This document shows, piece after piece, positions 8,015 through 18,788 of a stretch of 53,751 bases of DNA. A model generated the notes under the pieces. It made no database searches. It was not told the DNA's origin and worked only from the letters and a program-made list of their open reading frames with translations. Numbering within the stretch: position 1 is the stretch's first letter; each line of letters begins with the position of its first letter. The stretch lies in contig MGEI01000003.1 in assembly GCA_001791305.1 (NCBI GenBank), positions 182,910-236,660 of the forward strand. Direction: 5' to 3'. Source of the stretch: Candidatus Uhrbacteria bacterium RIFCSPLOWO2_01_FULL_47_17. GTDB taxonomy: Bacteria; Patescibacteriota; Patescibacteriia; UBA9934; GWF2-40-263. The position numbers and the translations under genes were made by a program.

Positions 8015-9571
8015 TTAAAGATCGGTTCCGGAATAGCTGAGATCCAATGACTTATTACAAAGAGGAAAATCTGGAATGATGTTTCCTGGACCAATCGCTC
8101 CAAAGAGCGCCCAGTTGCAAAACGATGGATCGCGTGGGACACAGCGGGTGATGCGTCCATTCTCGACGTATACCGCAACGAGTGTTTCACCGCGCCATGC
8201 CTCTACGGCTCCAATTCCCATTCCGTCTTTCGCCTGCACCTCGACATGTGTTGCGCCCTCATTGTTCGAGGAACAAACGGCTTCGACAAGCTTCATGGAC
8301 TCAATCATTTCGAGCGCACGTAATTTCCAGCGCGCGTAGACATCGCCTTTCTCGAAGGTGAGAACTTCCGGCTTCATTTCGCCATACGCTGCATACGGAT
8401 GATCACGTCGAACATCACGATCGACGCCAGATCCTCGAGCTGAAAGACCGAGAGCGCCGAACGCGACCGCGACGTCTTTTGCGAGCACGCCAGTCGTTTC
8501 GAGACGCTCACGAAGTCCATCGCTGTGACGACCGAGTTCAAAGAGATCTTGCATTTCATCCACCACCTCTTTTGTTGTTTTTTGAATATCACGAAGTTCC
8601 TCGACAGACAGAGACTTAGAAACTCCGCCTGGCGCGATGTACCCTCGCCAAAAACGATTTCCGAATACACGTTCAGACAATCGCATCATTTTTTCTTTCA
8701 CACGGAATCCATGAGCTGCCATAACCGTAAATCCAGTTCCCATTCCAGCCATGTTCGCAATGTCATGCGTGTGCATAGTGATACGCTCAAGCTCGGTTAC
8801 GAGCACGCGCAACTGTTGTGCGCACTCAGGAACGTTTGTGTGCGAGAGATTCTCGAGGGCGAGTGCGTATGCGAGACTGAACGATGCGGACATGTCGCCC
8901 GAGATACGTTCAATATACGGGAGCGCCTCTTCGACCGTCTTTCCTTCCATCAACTTTTCAACCCCTTTATGTGTGAAAAACAATTTTCCTTCAAGGGTGA
9001 TTATGCGCTCACCAGCTACGTTAAAGCGAAAATGTCCAGGTTCAATAATACCGGCGTGAATCGGTCCAACAGGAATCTCGAAAATCCCCTCACCCTCGAT
9101 GTGGTGCATTGGGTAAGGTTCGTTTGCATGTTCCATCTTTGTATTCCACGCAAAGTCTTTACGAAGTGGGTGTGTGTTTTTTGGAACATTCTCATGGTGA
9201 ACCAAACGACGTGGATCCGGATGCCCCTCGGCTTTTATGCCAAACATATCCATCGCATAGCGCTCATACCAATGCGCTTCCATGATGGTTTTCGTGAGAG
9301 ACTCGTACGTTGGGTTTGCTTCGGGAAGTGATGTCTCAACAAGCAACCACTCATGCGATGCGTCGAGGGAAAACAAAACGTGCACACCAAATCCTTTTCC
9401 TTTTTTGCGATTATCTGTCGCGTACAATAAAGAAAGAGGAAGCTTGAACTCCAACGACAATCGATTGCACAAAAGCGTGAATGCATCTTGCGAAACTCGC
9501 TCGACCGTCACGAGCGATCCTTGCGTCGTGCCAGACAATTTTACGTTGTGAAGAATTTCTTGTGCGTTCAT
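8015..9571 (-). CDS. Group 4 hydrogenase large-subunit-like / NuoCD-like protein (Ehr-type, lacks NiFe Cys ligands)
   Basis: N-terminal NuoC-like domain (EAHWYERYAMDMFGIKAEGHPDPRRLVHHE..PLRKDF) fused to HycE/NuoD-like domain (GPIHAGIIEPGHFRF, ELERITMHTHDIANMAG, IAPGGV). L1 reads ERISGDMSA, L2 reads SLDLSYSGTD. Confidence 0.9.
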   Translation of the reverse strand: MNAQEILHNVKLSGTTQGSLVTVERVSQDAFTLLCNRLSLEFKLPLSLLYATDNRKKGKGFGVHVLFSLDASHEWLLVETSLPEANPTYESLTKTIMEAHWYERYAMDMFGIKAEGHPDPRRLVHHENVPKNTHPLRKDFAWNTKMEHANEPYPMHHIEGEGIFEIPVGPIHAGIIEPGHFRFNVAGERIITLEGKLFFTHKGVEKLMEGKTVEEALPYIERISGDMSASFSLAYALALENLSHTNVPECAQQLRVLVTELERITMHTHDIANMAGMGTGFTVMAAHGFRVKEKMMRLSERVFGNRFWRGYIAPGGVSKSLSVEELRDIQKTTKEVVDEMQDLFELGRHSDGLRERLETTGVLAKDVAVAFGALGLSARGSGVDRDVRRDHPYAAYGEMKPEVLTFEKGDVYARWKLRALEMIESMKLVEAVCSSNNEGATHVEVQAKDGMGIGAVEAWRGETLVAVYVENGRITRCVPRDPSFCNWALFGAIGPGNIIPDFPLCNKSLDLSYSGTDL

Positions 9572-9572
9572 A

Positions 9573-11084
9573 TTAAATTGATTGTGAAATCAAGGTGAAG
9601 GCGTTCTGCACCGTCGGTGTAGTCACCAAAAGTCCGAGAAGAACAATCAGCACGATCTGCGTGATTACGACCGCGTGCGTGAGGGTGAATCGTTCCGTGT
9701 GATCAACAGATTCTTGTGTTCCTTCTTCGTCCACCGCATACAACATAATCATCGTGCTTTTCAACATACTGAAGGCAATCATGGAGAGCGCAAGAAGAAG
9801 GACGATCGTAAGCCATGGAACGGACAGTAATCCAGCACCCACAAGCATGAATTCACTTGTAAACAGACCAGACGGTGGAATGGCGATGATCGCAAGAATA
9901 CCGAGCGCAAACAACGTTGCGGTGATCGGTGCTTTCTTCATCAAGTTCTTCACACCACTTATCTTGGTTGTCTTTTGAGAAAGCAAAATTTCACCTGCCG
10001 TAAAAAACAAGGCGGATTTTGCGAGAGTGTGAAATACGGAGTGAATCGTGAGCGCGAGCATGCCGACAGGGCCGAGACCGGAAGCAAAGCCCATGAGACC
10101 CATGTGTTCAACACTCGAATACGCAAGCATGCGCTTATAATTTCTGGGCTGTAAGATAAAGAATGCGGCAACGACAACCGACAACAATCCGAATCCGATC
10201 ATTAAGTGATCCGTCCACGTAGAATCTCCGAGCGTGCTATCCGTAAGAATTTTGAAACGAAGGAGAACGAAAAAGGCAACGTTCAACAAAACTCCTGACA
10301 AAAGAGCACTCACAGGAGATGGCGTTTTACTGTGTGCGTCTGGAAGCCATGTATGCATTGGGACAAAACCAACTTTTGTTCCAATTCCTACTAAAATGAA
10401 TACGAATGCCAATTTAACAGCGTCTACAGGAAACAACCCAGTTTGCTCACGCAACGATGCATAGGAAAATGCTTTGAAAACATCGAGTCCAGATTCAAGG
10501 CCCGCATGCACCATCATGAGAAGTCCAATCATGCTGATTCCAATTCCAACGGAACACAGAATGATAAATTTCCAGGCCGCCTCGATAGACGCGTCTTTTC
10601 TGTAAAGCGCGACAAGCAATGTTGTGGTGAGGGTTGTTCCTTCAAGCGCAATCCACAAAACTCCAAGATGATCTGCAAAGACGGCGATCAACATGGACAA
10701 AATAAAGAGAGGGACGCAGAAAAAATACAAACGAACCTTGTCGAGCGTCAATAGATGCTCGCGTGATTCTTCGCCAATGTAACGCACGCTTGCGATGATT
10801 GCGGTGAGGTAAGTAAACGAGATGAGTGCAACCATGAACCAGACATAATAGCTACTCGCACGCAACCAATCGAGATTCATACGATCCGCATAAAACCAAT
10901 TTGCCGCAAAAGGCACATTCCATCCGTAACGAAATGCTCCGGAAAGAAAAACAGCAGAAAGAAGGAGAAACGCACCGCTACCGAGCACCGCAAAAAAGAG
11001 CGCGCTCATGCGGATTTGTTTTTCTGTGCGTGCAAGGAATGCACTCGCCGCCGCGAAAAGAAAAATGTTGAGAAAAATAAACAT
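9573..11084 (-). CDS. HyfF-like membrane antiporter-like subunit
   Basis: proton_antipo_M features: VLWIALEGTTLTTTLLVALYRK, GIGTKVGFVPMHTWLPDAHSKTPSPVSALLSGVLLN. Confidence 0.9.
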   Translation of the reverse strand: MFIFLNIFLFAAASAFLARTEKQIRMSALFFAVLGSGAFLLLSAVFLSGAFRYGWNVPFAANWFYADRMNLDWLRASSYYVWFMVALISFTYLTAIIASVRYIGEESREHLLTLDKVRLYFFCVPLFILSMLIAVFADHLGVLWIALEGTTLTTTLLVALYRKDASIEAAWKFIILCSVGIGISMIGLLMMVHAGLESGLDVFKAFSYASLREQTGLFPVDAVKLAFVFILVGIGTKVGFVPMHTWLPDAHSKTPSPVSALLSGVLLNVAFFVLLRFKILTDSTLGDSTWTDHLMIGFGLLSVVVAAFFILQPRNYKRMLAYSSVEHMGLMGFASGLGPVGMLALTIHSVFHTLAKSALFFTAGEILLSQKTTKISGVKNLMKKAPITATLFALGILAIIAIPPSGLFTSEFMLVGAGLLSVPWLTIVLLLALSMIAFSMLKSTMIMLYAVDEEGTQESVDHTERFTLTHAVVITQIVLIVLLGLLVTTPTVQNAFTLISQSI

Positions 11085-11085
11085 A

Positions 11086-11715
11086 TTATTCCGTGAGCTC
11101 AGTTAAAGATTCGGTATCCCCTGTTGCGTAGAGCTCTTGGACATGACGGCTTAAAACTGCCATGAGGACGGCTCCGGTAATGACCACGAACAAAATTCCT
11201 GTTTCAATCATGAACGGAAAACCGCCAATCATGAGAACACCATACGCAGCAATTCCATTTTCCATGGTCATAAAACCAATGATCTGGGAATACAAATCTT
11301 TACGCACGATCATGAACATGAGTCCAAGCAATACAAGCGCAATAGAAAGATATGGAGCTCCAGGCATCTTCATCGAAACAAAAACGGAGACGAGCAAAAT
11401 AAGCAAAGCGACAAAATACGTTGCGGTCGGACGCAAATAGAACTTCAGCGCCATTGATGCATGTACTTTCTTTGCGGCGAACATGAGGATCAGCGGAGCA
11501 AGAATCACCTTAAAAAACACGTTGATTGCCGCAATGGTGTATGGCTGTTCTTCGCCGTGCATGAGAGAAGACGTCACAATGAGTCCCGCAAGACAGAGCG
11601 AAGAAAGCGCAAAATAACGCAACATCGCAGGAAGACGCGGCTTCCCCATCATGACGATCGCAAACAAAAGCGTACCGCCCATGAAAACATTATTCCAAAG
11701 AGAAAGGGTAATCAT
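11086..11715 (-). CDS. HyfE-like (NuoK-related) membrane subunit
   Basis: Hydrophobic 209 aa; LYSQIIGFMTMENGIAAYGVLMIGGFPFMIETGILF typical of HyfE. Confidence 0.85.
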   Translation of the reverse strand: MITLSLWNNVFMGGTLLFAIVMMGKPRLPAMLRYFALSSLCLAGLIVTSSLMHGEEQPYTIAAINVFFKVILAPLILMFAAKKVHASMALKFYLRPTATYFVALLILLVSVFVSMKMPGAPYLSIALVLLGLMFMIVRKDLYSQIIGFMTMENGIAAYGVLMIGGFPFMIETGILFVVITGAVLMAVLSRHVQELYATGDTESLTELTE

Positions 11716-12647
11716 AGTGTGATGTGAATGAGGGCAAAGACAAGACCGGCAAGCGCAAAGAAGAAGGCGATCGTGAGATACTCTTGCATGCGATAAAAAC
11801 GCATTTTGGCGATCATGGATTCAAGAAGCGCAAGCAAAAATGAAACGATAACCACTTTTATGATCATCCAACCAAGGGCCATAATGATCGCAATAAGTGT
11901 TGCATCAACCGCAAGCGTCATGGGAAACAAAACGTTTGCAACAAGTAACGAGAAAATGGTGAGTTTCAGTCCAGAAGCATATTCGAGCATCGCAAGATAA
12001 GGACCGGAATACTCAAGAACCATCGCTTCATGAACCATGGTGAGCTCAAGGTGAGTTGCTGGATTGTCGACGGGGTAACGCGCATTTTCTGCAAGCGCAA
12101 TCATGATTAGGGCGGCGATTGCGGGAAGAAGAGCGGGTGATGTCAAAATGTTTGCGCTTGCAAACATGGTATCAACCGTGAATGCGCCTGTAACAACGGC
12201 AAAGGTTGCAAATGTTGCGATCATGGCTGGTTCCACGAGCGAGGCAAGGGTCATTTCACGCGATGCGCCCATTCCACCAAACGCACTCGCACTTTCAAGT
12301 CCGCCCATCACAAGAAATGCGGTGCCGAGGGCAAGAACGCCCGCGATGATCATGAAGTGACCAAGATGTGAGAGAGCTCCACCGAAGACCACGAGCGGCA
12401 AAACGCAGACGAGAAACAGTGTGCTTGCAAGAACCACAAATGGGACTAAACGAAAAACCCATGAAGTGCTTTTCGAAATAACCATTTGTTTTTTCAGAAG
12501 AGTCGCGTACGTAATGTACGGCAAAAACGGAGAAGCTCCGTGACGACCTTGCAAACGCGCTTTGAACAGGCGAACGAGCCCAACAACAAATGGCGCAATC
12601 GCAAGTGTGGCAACAAATTGAACGAGAGTTAAGAGAATGGAATTCAT
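11712..12647 (-). CDS. HyfC/HycD/NuoH-like membrane subunit
   Basis: KARLQGRHGASPFLPYITYATLLKK, NARYPVDNPATHLELTMVHEAMVLEYSGPYLAMLEYASGLK. Confidence 0.9.
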   Translation of the reverse strand: MNSILLTLVQFVATLAIAPFVVGLVRLFKARLQGRHGASPFLPYITYATLLKKQMVISKSTSWVFRLVPFVVLASTLFLVCVLPLVVFGGALSHLGHFMIIAGVLALGTAFLVMGGLESASAFGGMGASREMTLASLVEPAMIATFATFAVVTGAFTVDTMFASANILTSPALLPAIAALIMIALAENARYPVDNPATHLELTMVHEAMVLEYSGPYLAMLEYASGLKLTIFSLLVANVLFPMTLAVDATLIAIIMALGWMIIKVVIVSFLLALLESMIAKMRFYRMQEYLTIAFFFALAGLVFALIHITL

Positions 12648-14626
12648 AGGGCGATCGTCAAAGTAACAACGAGAGCGATGAAGATGAGGGCAATGTAGAA
12701 TTGAATCACTCCGTTTTGGAGCTTACGAACTTGTGTGGAAGTCCAAAGGCACGCGTGTTGAATAGGAACATACAAAACGTCGTACCAGATTTGACGCAGA
12801 TCAAGGGAAAATATTCGTGAAGCGATCCAAGGATTACTCGCAAGCACTGGTGTTGCGATCACGTTCTTTTTTGTTCGTGTGATCATGCGAAAAAAGAATC
12901 GAATCGGAGAAGAGAATGCGGTTGCCGTATATTCCATTCCGGATGTAATCGGCTGTCCGCAGTCCCATGTGTGATAGGGGCGCTCGTGTTTTTTATTTGA
13001 GAGCAGTCTTCGAGCAACGAAGACAACGAGAAACAACGCAATCAACACATCAAATAAGACGAGAGGATTCAGTGTCGCTTCTGCCACAACAAGATTTGTG
13101 TGCCATGTTTCAAAAGAAGTCAGATCGGCAAATCCAATGATACTCAAGATCCAAGGTGCACATGCACCAACGAAAATCGTAAGTGCAGCGAGTGCAAAGA
13201 TAGGAACGGCAATCAATGCATCCGGAGCTTTTGCGTGTGCTGCATGTTCTGAGCGAGGTTCGGCGAGAAAACCGATTCCGAACAATTTAATCATGGCAAA
13301 CAGGGCGAGACCTCCAACAAGAGCCATGGTGACAAGAACCAAAACGAGAACACCTTGGATAAATGGCGACATCTGGGACAGATTCGCAACGAGATTCTGA
13401 ATGAATGTCCATTCCGCCATGAATGCGGAGAATGGTGGAAGAGCGGCAGCGGCAAGGGCAAGAATAAGCATGGAGCCAGAAAAAACTGGCATGCGCTTCG
13501 AGAACCCGCCCATAACCTCGAGACTTCGAGAATGTGCGGCGTGAACCATCACACCAGCACCCATAAATAATCCGGACTTAAAAAAGGCATGTGCAATAGC
13601 AAATAACAACGCCGCACCAATCGCGACGTGTGCAAAGGTGTCCATGCCTTGTGATTTTACGAGCATGGCAACACCGATCATAGTGAAAATAATTCCCATG
13701 TTCTCAATACTACTGAACGCAAGAACACGTTTTACATCACGCTCGATCACCGCATAAATCACTCCGTAAACAGCCGAAAGGAGTCCGAGTGCGATAACGA
13801 TGAGAGCCTCGGTTGAACTTCTGATTGGAAGGACGGAGAACGTCATCACTAAGAATCCGTACAATGCCATTTTTAACATCACTCCAGACATGAGAGCAGA
13901 AATATGTGATGGAGCTTGCGGGTGGGCTTCTGGCAACCAAACATGAAACGGGACAAGTCCTGCTTTTGAACCAAACCCAAACAGAAACAATAAAAACACC
14001 CCAAACAATGTTTGTGGCGGTAAGCTTTGCGCAAGAACGGCAAGACGTGTGAAAGGTTCAAAAATAGATGAACCCGAAAGGATGAGGAATCCAGCAAGAA
14101 TCGCCCCTGCCCCAAGATGCGTCATGATGAGATAAAAAAGGGCGGCGCGAACGGATGCTGCTTGCTTATCAGCCATCACAAGAAAAAAGGAAGAAATGGA
14201 CATCACTTCCCAAAACACAAGAAATCCAAATGGAGCGGAGGAAAGAAGTACCCCTTGCATCCCAAGGACGAAGATCGCCATGAGACCGTCGAGAACGCGG
14301 ACGTTATAAATTTCTGCATATTGCTCGACATATTTGATCGCGTACACAGATGCGAGACATGCGACGGTATTGAGGAGGAAAAAGAAAAGGGCGGAAAGGG
14401 TGGAAAGGGCGAAAGGTGTACTAAAAAACCAGACAGATTGAGAAATGGCGAGTTGAGATTGACCACTGAGCAAAAATACCGCGCTCGCAATAGCACCTAG
14501 TCCTGTTGAGAGTGCTAGAAGTGTCATGACAGCCCGATGCCCCTGCCCTTTTGCGCTGATACACGAGACGAGCGCGGCGAGCAATGTGCCTGCAAGGGAT
14601 AACAAGACAAAAAACGAAAAATTCAT
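12644..14626 (-). CDS. HyfB-like membrane antiporter-like subunit
   Basis: FLVFWEVMSISSFFLV, GFGSKAGLVPFHVWLPEAHPQAPSHISALMSGVMLKMALYG; start refined to MNFSFFVLLSLAG. Confidence 0.92.
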   Translation of the reverse strand: MNFSFFVLLSLAGTLLAALVSCISAKGQGHRAVMTLLALSTGLGAIASAVFLLSGQSQLAISQSVWFFSTPFALSTLSALFFFLLNTVACLASVYAIKYVEQYAEIYNVRVLDGLMAIFVLGMQGVLLSSAPFGFLVFWEVMSISSFFLVMADKQAASVRAALFYLIMTHLGAGAILAGFLILSGSSIFEPFTRLAVLAQSLPPQTLFGVFLLFLFGFGSKAGLVPFHVWLPEAHPQAPSHISALMSGVMLKMALYGFLVMTFSVLPIRSSTEALIVIALGLLSAVYGVIYAVIERDVKRVLAFSSIENMGIIFTMIGVAMLVKSQGMDTFAHVAIGAALLFAIAHAFFKSGLFMGAGVMVHAAHSRSLEVMGGFSKRMPVFSGSMLILALAAAALPPFSAFMAEWTFIQNLVANLSQMSPFIQGVLVLVLVTMALVGGLALFAMIKLFGIGFLAEPRSEHAAHAKAPDALIAVPIFALAALTIFVGACAPWILSIIGFADLTSFETWHTNLVVAEATLNPLVLFDVLIALFLVVFVARRLLSNKKHERPYHTWDCGQPITSGMEYTATAFSSPIRFFFRMITRTKKNVIATPVLASNPWIASRIFSLDLRQIWYDVLYVPIQHACLWTSTQVRKLQNGVIQFYIALIFIALVVTLTIAL

Positions 14627-14630
14627 AAAA

Positions 14631-15167
14631 TTACTTTGAGGATGATTGTTTGAGTGCATTCAACACGCCGCGGAGAATCTGTGTTGGTGTTGGAGGGTCT
14701 CCTGGAATTTTGATGTGAACTGGAATGACCTTGTCGAGAGCACCGACAACAGCATAAGAATCTTTCCAGATTCCGCCCGTGCAAGCTCCGTCACCAATCG
14801 CCACAACGATACATGGTTCTGGTGCGGCTTCGTAAGTTGTTCGAACGGCCCTCTCGAGATTACGCGTAACAGGACCCGTAACCCAGACCATGTCTGCGTG
14901 ACGAGGCGACGCAACGAAACTCAAACCAAAACGATCAATATCATAATAGGCATTGTTGAGGGCTGTGAGTTCAATTTCTTCGGCGTTTGTGGATCCGCCA
15001 TCAACGGCACGAATGCGAAGAGATCTTCCTCCGTAGAGATTGATTACGATCGATTTTAATTCTGCGCCAACTGTTTCAAATTCCTCATCTGTCTTTAAAA
15101 AAGATTCTTGTTTTTCGGTGACCCGGGGCCCAAGAAAAAGCCGATTCAGCAATTTTGGAAAGCTCAT
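14631..15167 (-). CDS. Group 4 hydrogenase small-subunit-like / NuoB-like protein lacking cluster Cys
   Basis: RAVDGGSTNAEEIELTALNNAYYDIDRFGLSFVASPRHADMVWVTGPVTRNLERAV...VAIGDGACTGGIW...VIPVHIKIPGDPPTPTQIL matches the HycG/NuoB scaffold with Cys replaced; start refined to MSFPKLLNRL. Confidence 0.9.
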   Translation of the reverse strand: MSFPKLLNRLFLGPRVTEKQESFLKTDEEFETVGAELKSIVINLYGGRSLRIRAVDGGSTNAEEIELTALNNAYYDIDRFGLSFVASPRHADMVWVTGPVTRNLERAVRTTYEAAPEPCIVVAIGDGACTGGIWKDSYAVVGALDKVIPVHIKIPGDPPTPTQILRGVLNALKQSSSK

Positions 15168-15276
15168 AAGAAGATAAGTGAACCAGAATAATTTACTCTT
15201 GAGAGACAACCGAGTCAAGCATTTTTTTACACAGGATAAATAAAAAAACCGGGGGGCGAATCCGGTCAGAGGAGGT

Positions 15277-15912
15277 CTATGAAGTGGCAGGTGTCGTCGG
15301 TTCGAATTCGATTTTTTGATCAGAATCAGAGCCATTCTTCTTGTTCATGTGCTTCACGTACTGTTCCCCATTGTTCTCGCGAAACCACTGTTCGAAGGCA
15401 ACACGACTGAGAAAGTACGTTCGTTTTTTTTCGTTCGCATAATCCACATGGATGTAGCAACTGATACGGTCTTTCGGCCACCTGGCTTTGACGCGTTTCT
15501 TTGCTTCAACCACGTGATAGAGAACTTCAACCACGTTCAATCCTTCAAGCTGCGCCGCCCCACATGGTGCATGCACAAACAGAATGATCGTGTTGATATC
15601 CTTCAAGTTGCGGGCGATTCCAATGTGCTTCAACAGATACCGATCGATGTTGTATTCACGATCAAGTGGGCACGCTTCAGAAATGAGCATGCCTCCACCG
15701 TGCTGCTTGAGCGAGTGCAAACGAACTTTGCCTCCCGACTCATCAAGGATACGATGAACGTGGCCATCGATGTCCGCCGCTTGATCGCAGTCGGGACAAA
15801 CAACGGGGATCACACCATTCGGCGCGTCGAGCTTGTGGCCAACAACATCGACAAGAACATGGGCGTCACGCAACATGCGAATGAAACGGACATCTTCTGC
15901 AAGATTTGGCAT
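15277..15912 (-). CDS. Hypothetical protein, possible beta-carbonic-anhydrase-like fold
   Basis: IPVVCPDCDQ (C-x-D) and IILFVHAPCGAA (H-x-x-C-G) motifs; own promoter TTGACG-17-TATCAT. Confidence 0.55.
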   Translation of the reverse strand: MPNLAEDVRFIRMLRDAHVLVDVVGHKLDAPNGVIPVVCPDCDQAADIDGHVHRILDESGGKVRLHSLKQHGGGMLISEACPLDREYNIDRYLLKHIGIARNLKDINTIILFVHAPCGAAQLEGLNVVEVLYHVVEAKKRVKARWPKDRISCYIHVDYANEKKRTYFLSRVAFEQWFRENNGEQYVKHMNKKNGSDSDQKIEFEPTTPATS

Positions 15913-16013
15913 GGGCAGACTCTCGGTTCAAGTTTAGGGTCAAAGAACGTCTCCAAATAGGCACTTGGAGATCACGATGATACCTCCAAATGGGCTTTGC
16001 GTCAAGGGTATAA

Positions 16014-16040
16014 AAAAATCCACTGCGCAAAACAGTGGAT
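16014..16040 (-). terminator. Terminator after atpC
   Basis: ATCCACTG-ttttgcg-CAGTGGAT followed by T-run on minus strand. Confidence 0.75.
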
Positions 16041-16048
16041 ATCTTTTT

Positions 16049-16474
16049 CTAATTTTTGTGTGACTTTCTGCGCTTAATGGCAACGTGGTATCGTGCCAGT
16101 TCTCTTTCGAGGTGAACCGCCGCATCTGCAAACGCAACATCATCTTTATGCCGTGTTTCCGTAAGGAATTTGCGTGCGCGTTCTTTCGCCTCCTCAATCT
16201 TCTCGAGTTCGAGTTCCTCGGCACGCTCGGCGGTGTCCGCAAGGATCACAACTTGATTCCCTGGGCGCACCTCGAGAAACCCAGTGGACGCAACAAGATG
16301 TGACTCTTCTCCATTTTTTTTCAAACGAACTTCCCCTGCACGCAAATTGGAAACGAGTGGAACGTGATTCGGCAAAATCGTGACTTCACCCGTTTCTGTC
16401 ATGAGCGTAACCGAATCAACCGTGTCTTCATAAACGATTCGCTCAGGAGTTACGATTTTGAGAAAAATGGGCAT
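16049..16474 (-). CDS. atpC: ATP synthase epsilon subunit
   Basis: MPIFLKIVTPERIVYEDTVDSVTLMTETGEVTILPNHVPLVSNLRAGEV; operon position. Confidence 0.93.
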   Translation of the reverse strand: MPIFLKIVTPERIVYEDTVDSVTLMTETGEVTILPNHVPLVSNLRAGEVRLKKNGEESHLVASTGFLEVRPGNQVVILADTAERAEELELEKIEEAKERARKFLTETRHKDDVAFADAAVHLERELARYHVAIKRRKSHKN

Positions 16475-16477
16475 AAA

Positions 16478-18785
<2,308 letters not shown>

Positions 18786-18788
18786 AAG

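Noticed and set aside
8525-9331. 268-aa plus-strand ORF antisense to the hydrogenase-like large subunit
   Set aside because: Composition rich in Cys/His/Arg/Phe typical of antisense reading; the minus-strand protein is clearly conserved.
8015-15167. Annotation as a functional [NiFe] hydrogenase or as respiratory complex I
   Set aside because: NiFe and proximal FeS ligands are missing, and no NADH- or ferredoxin-input subunits are present in the window.
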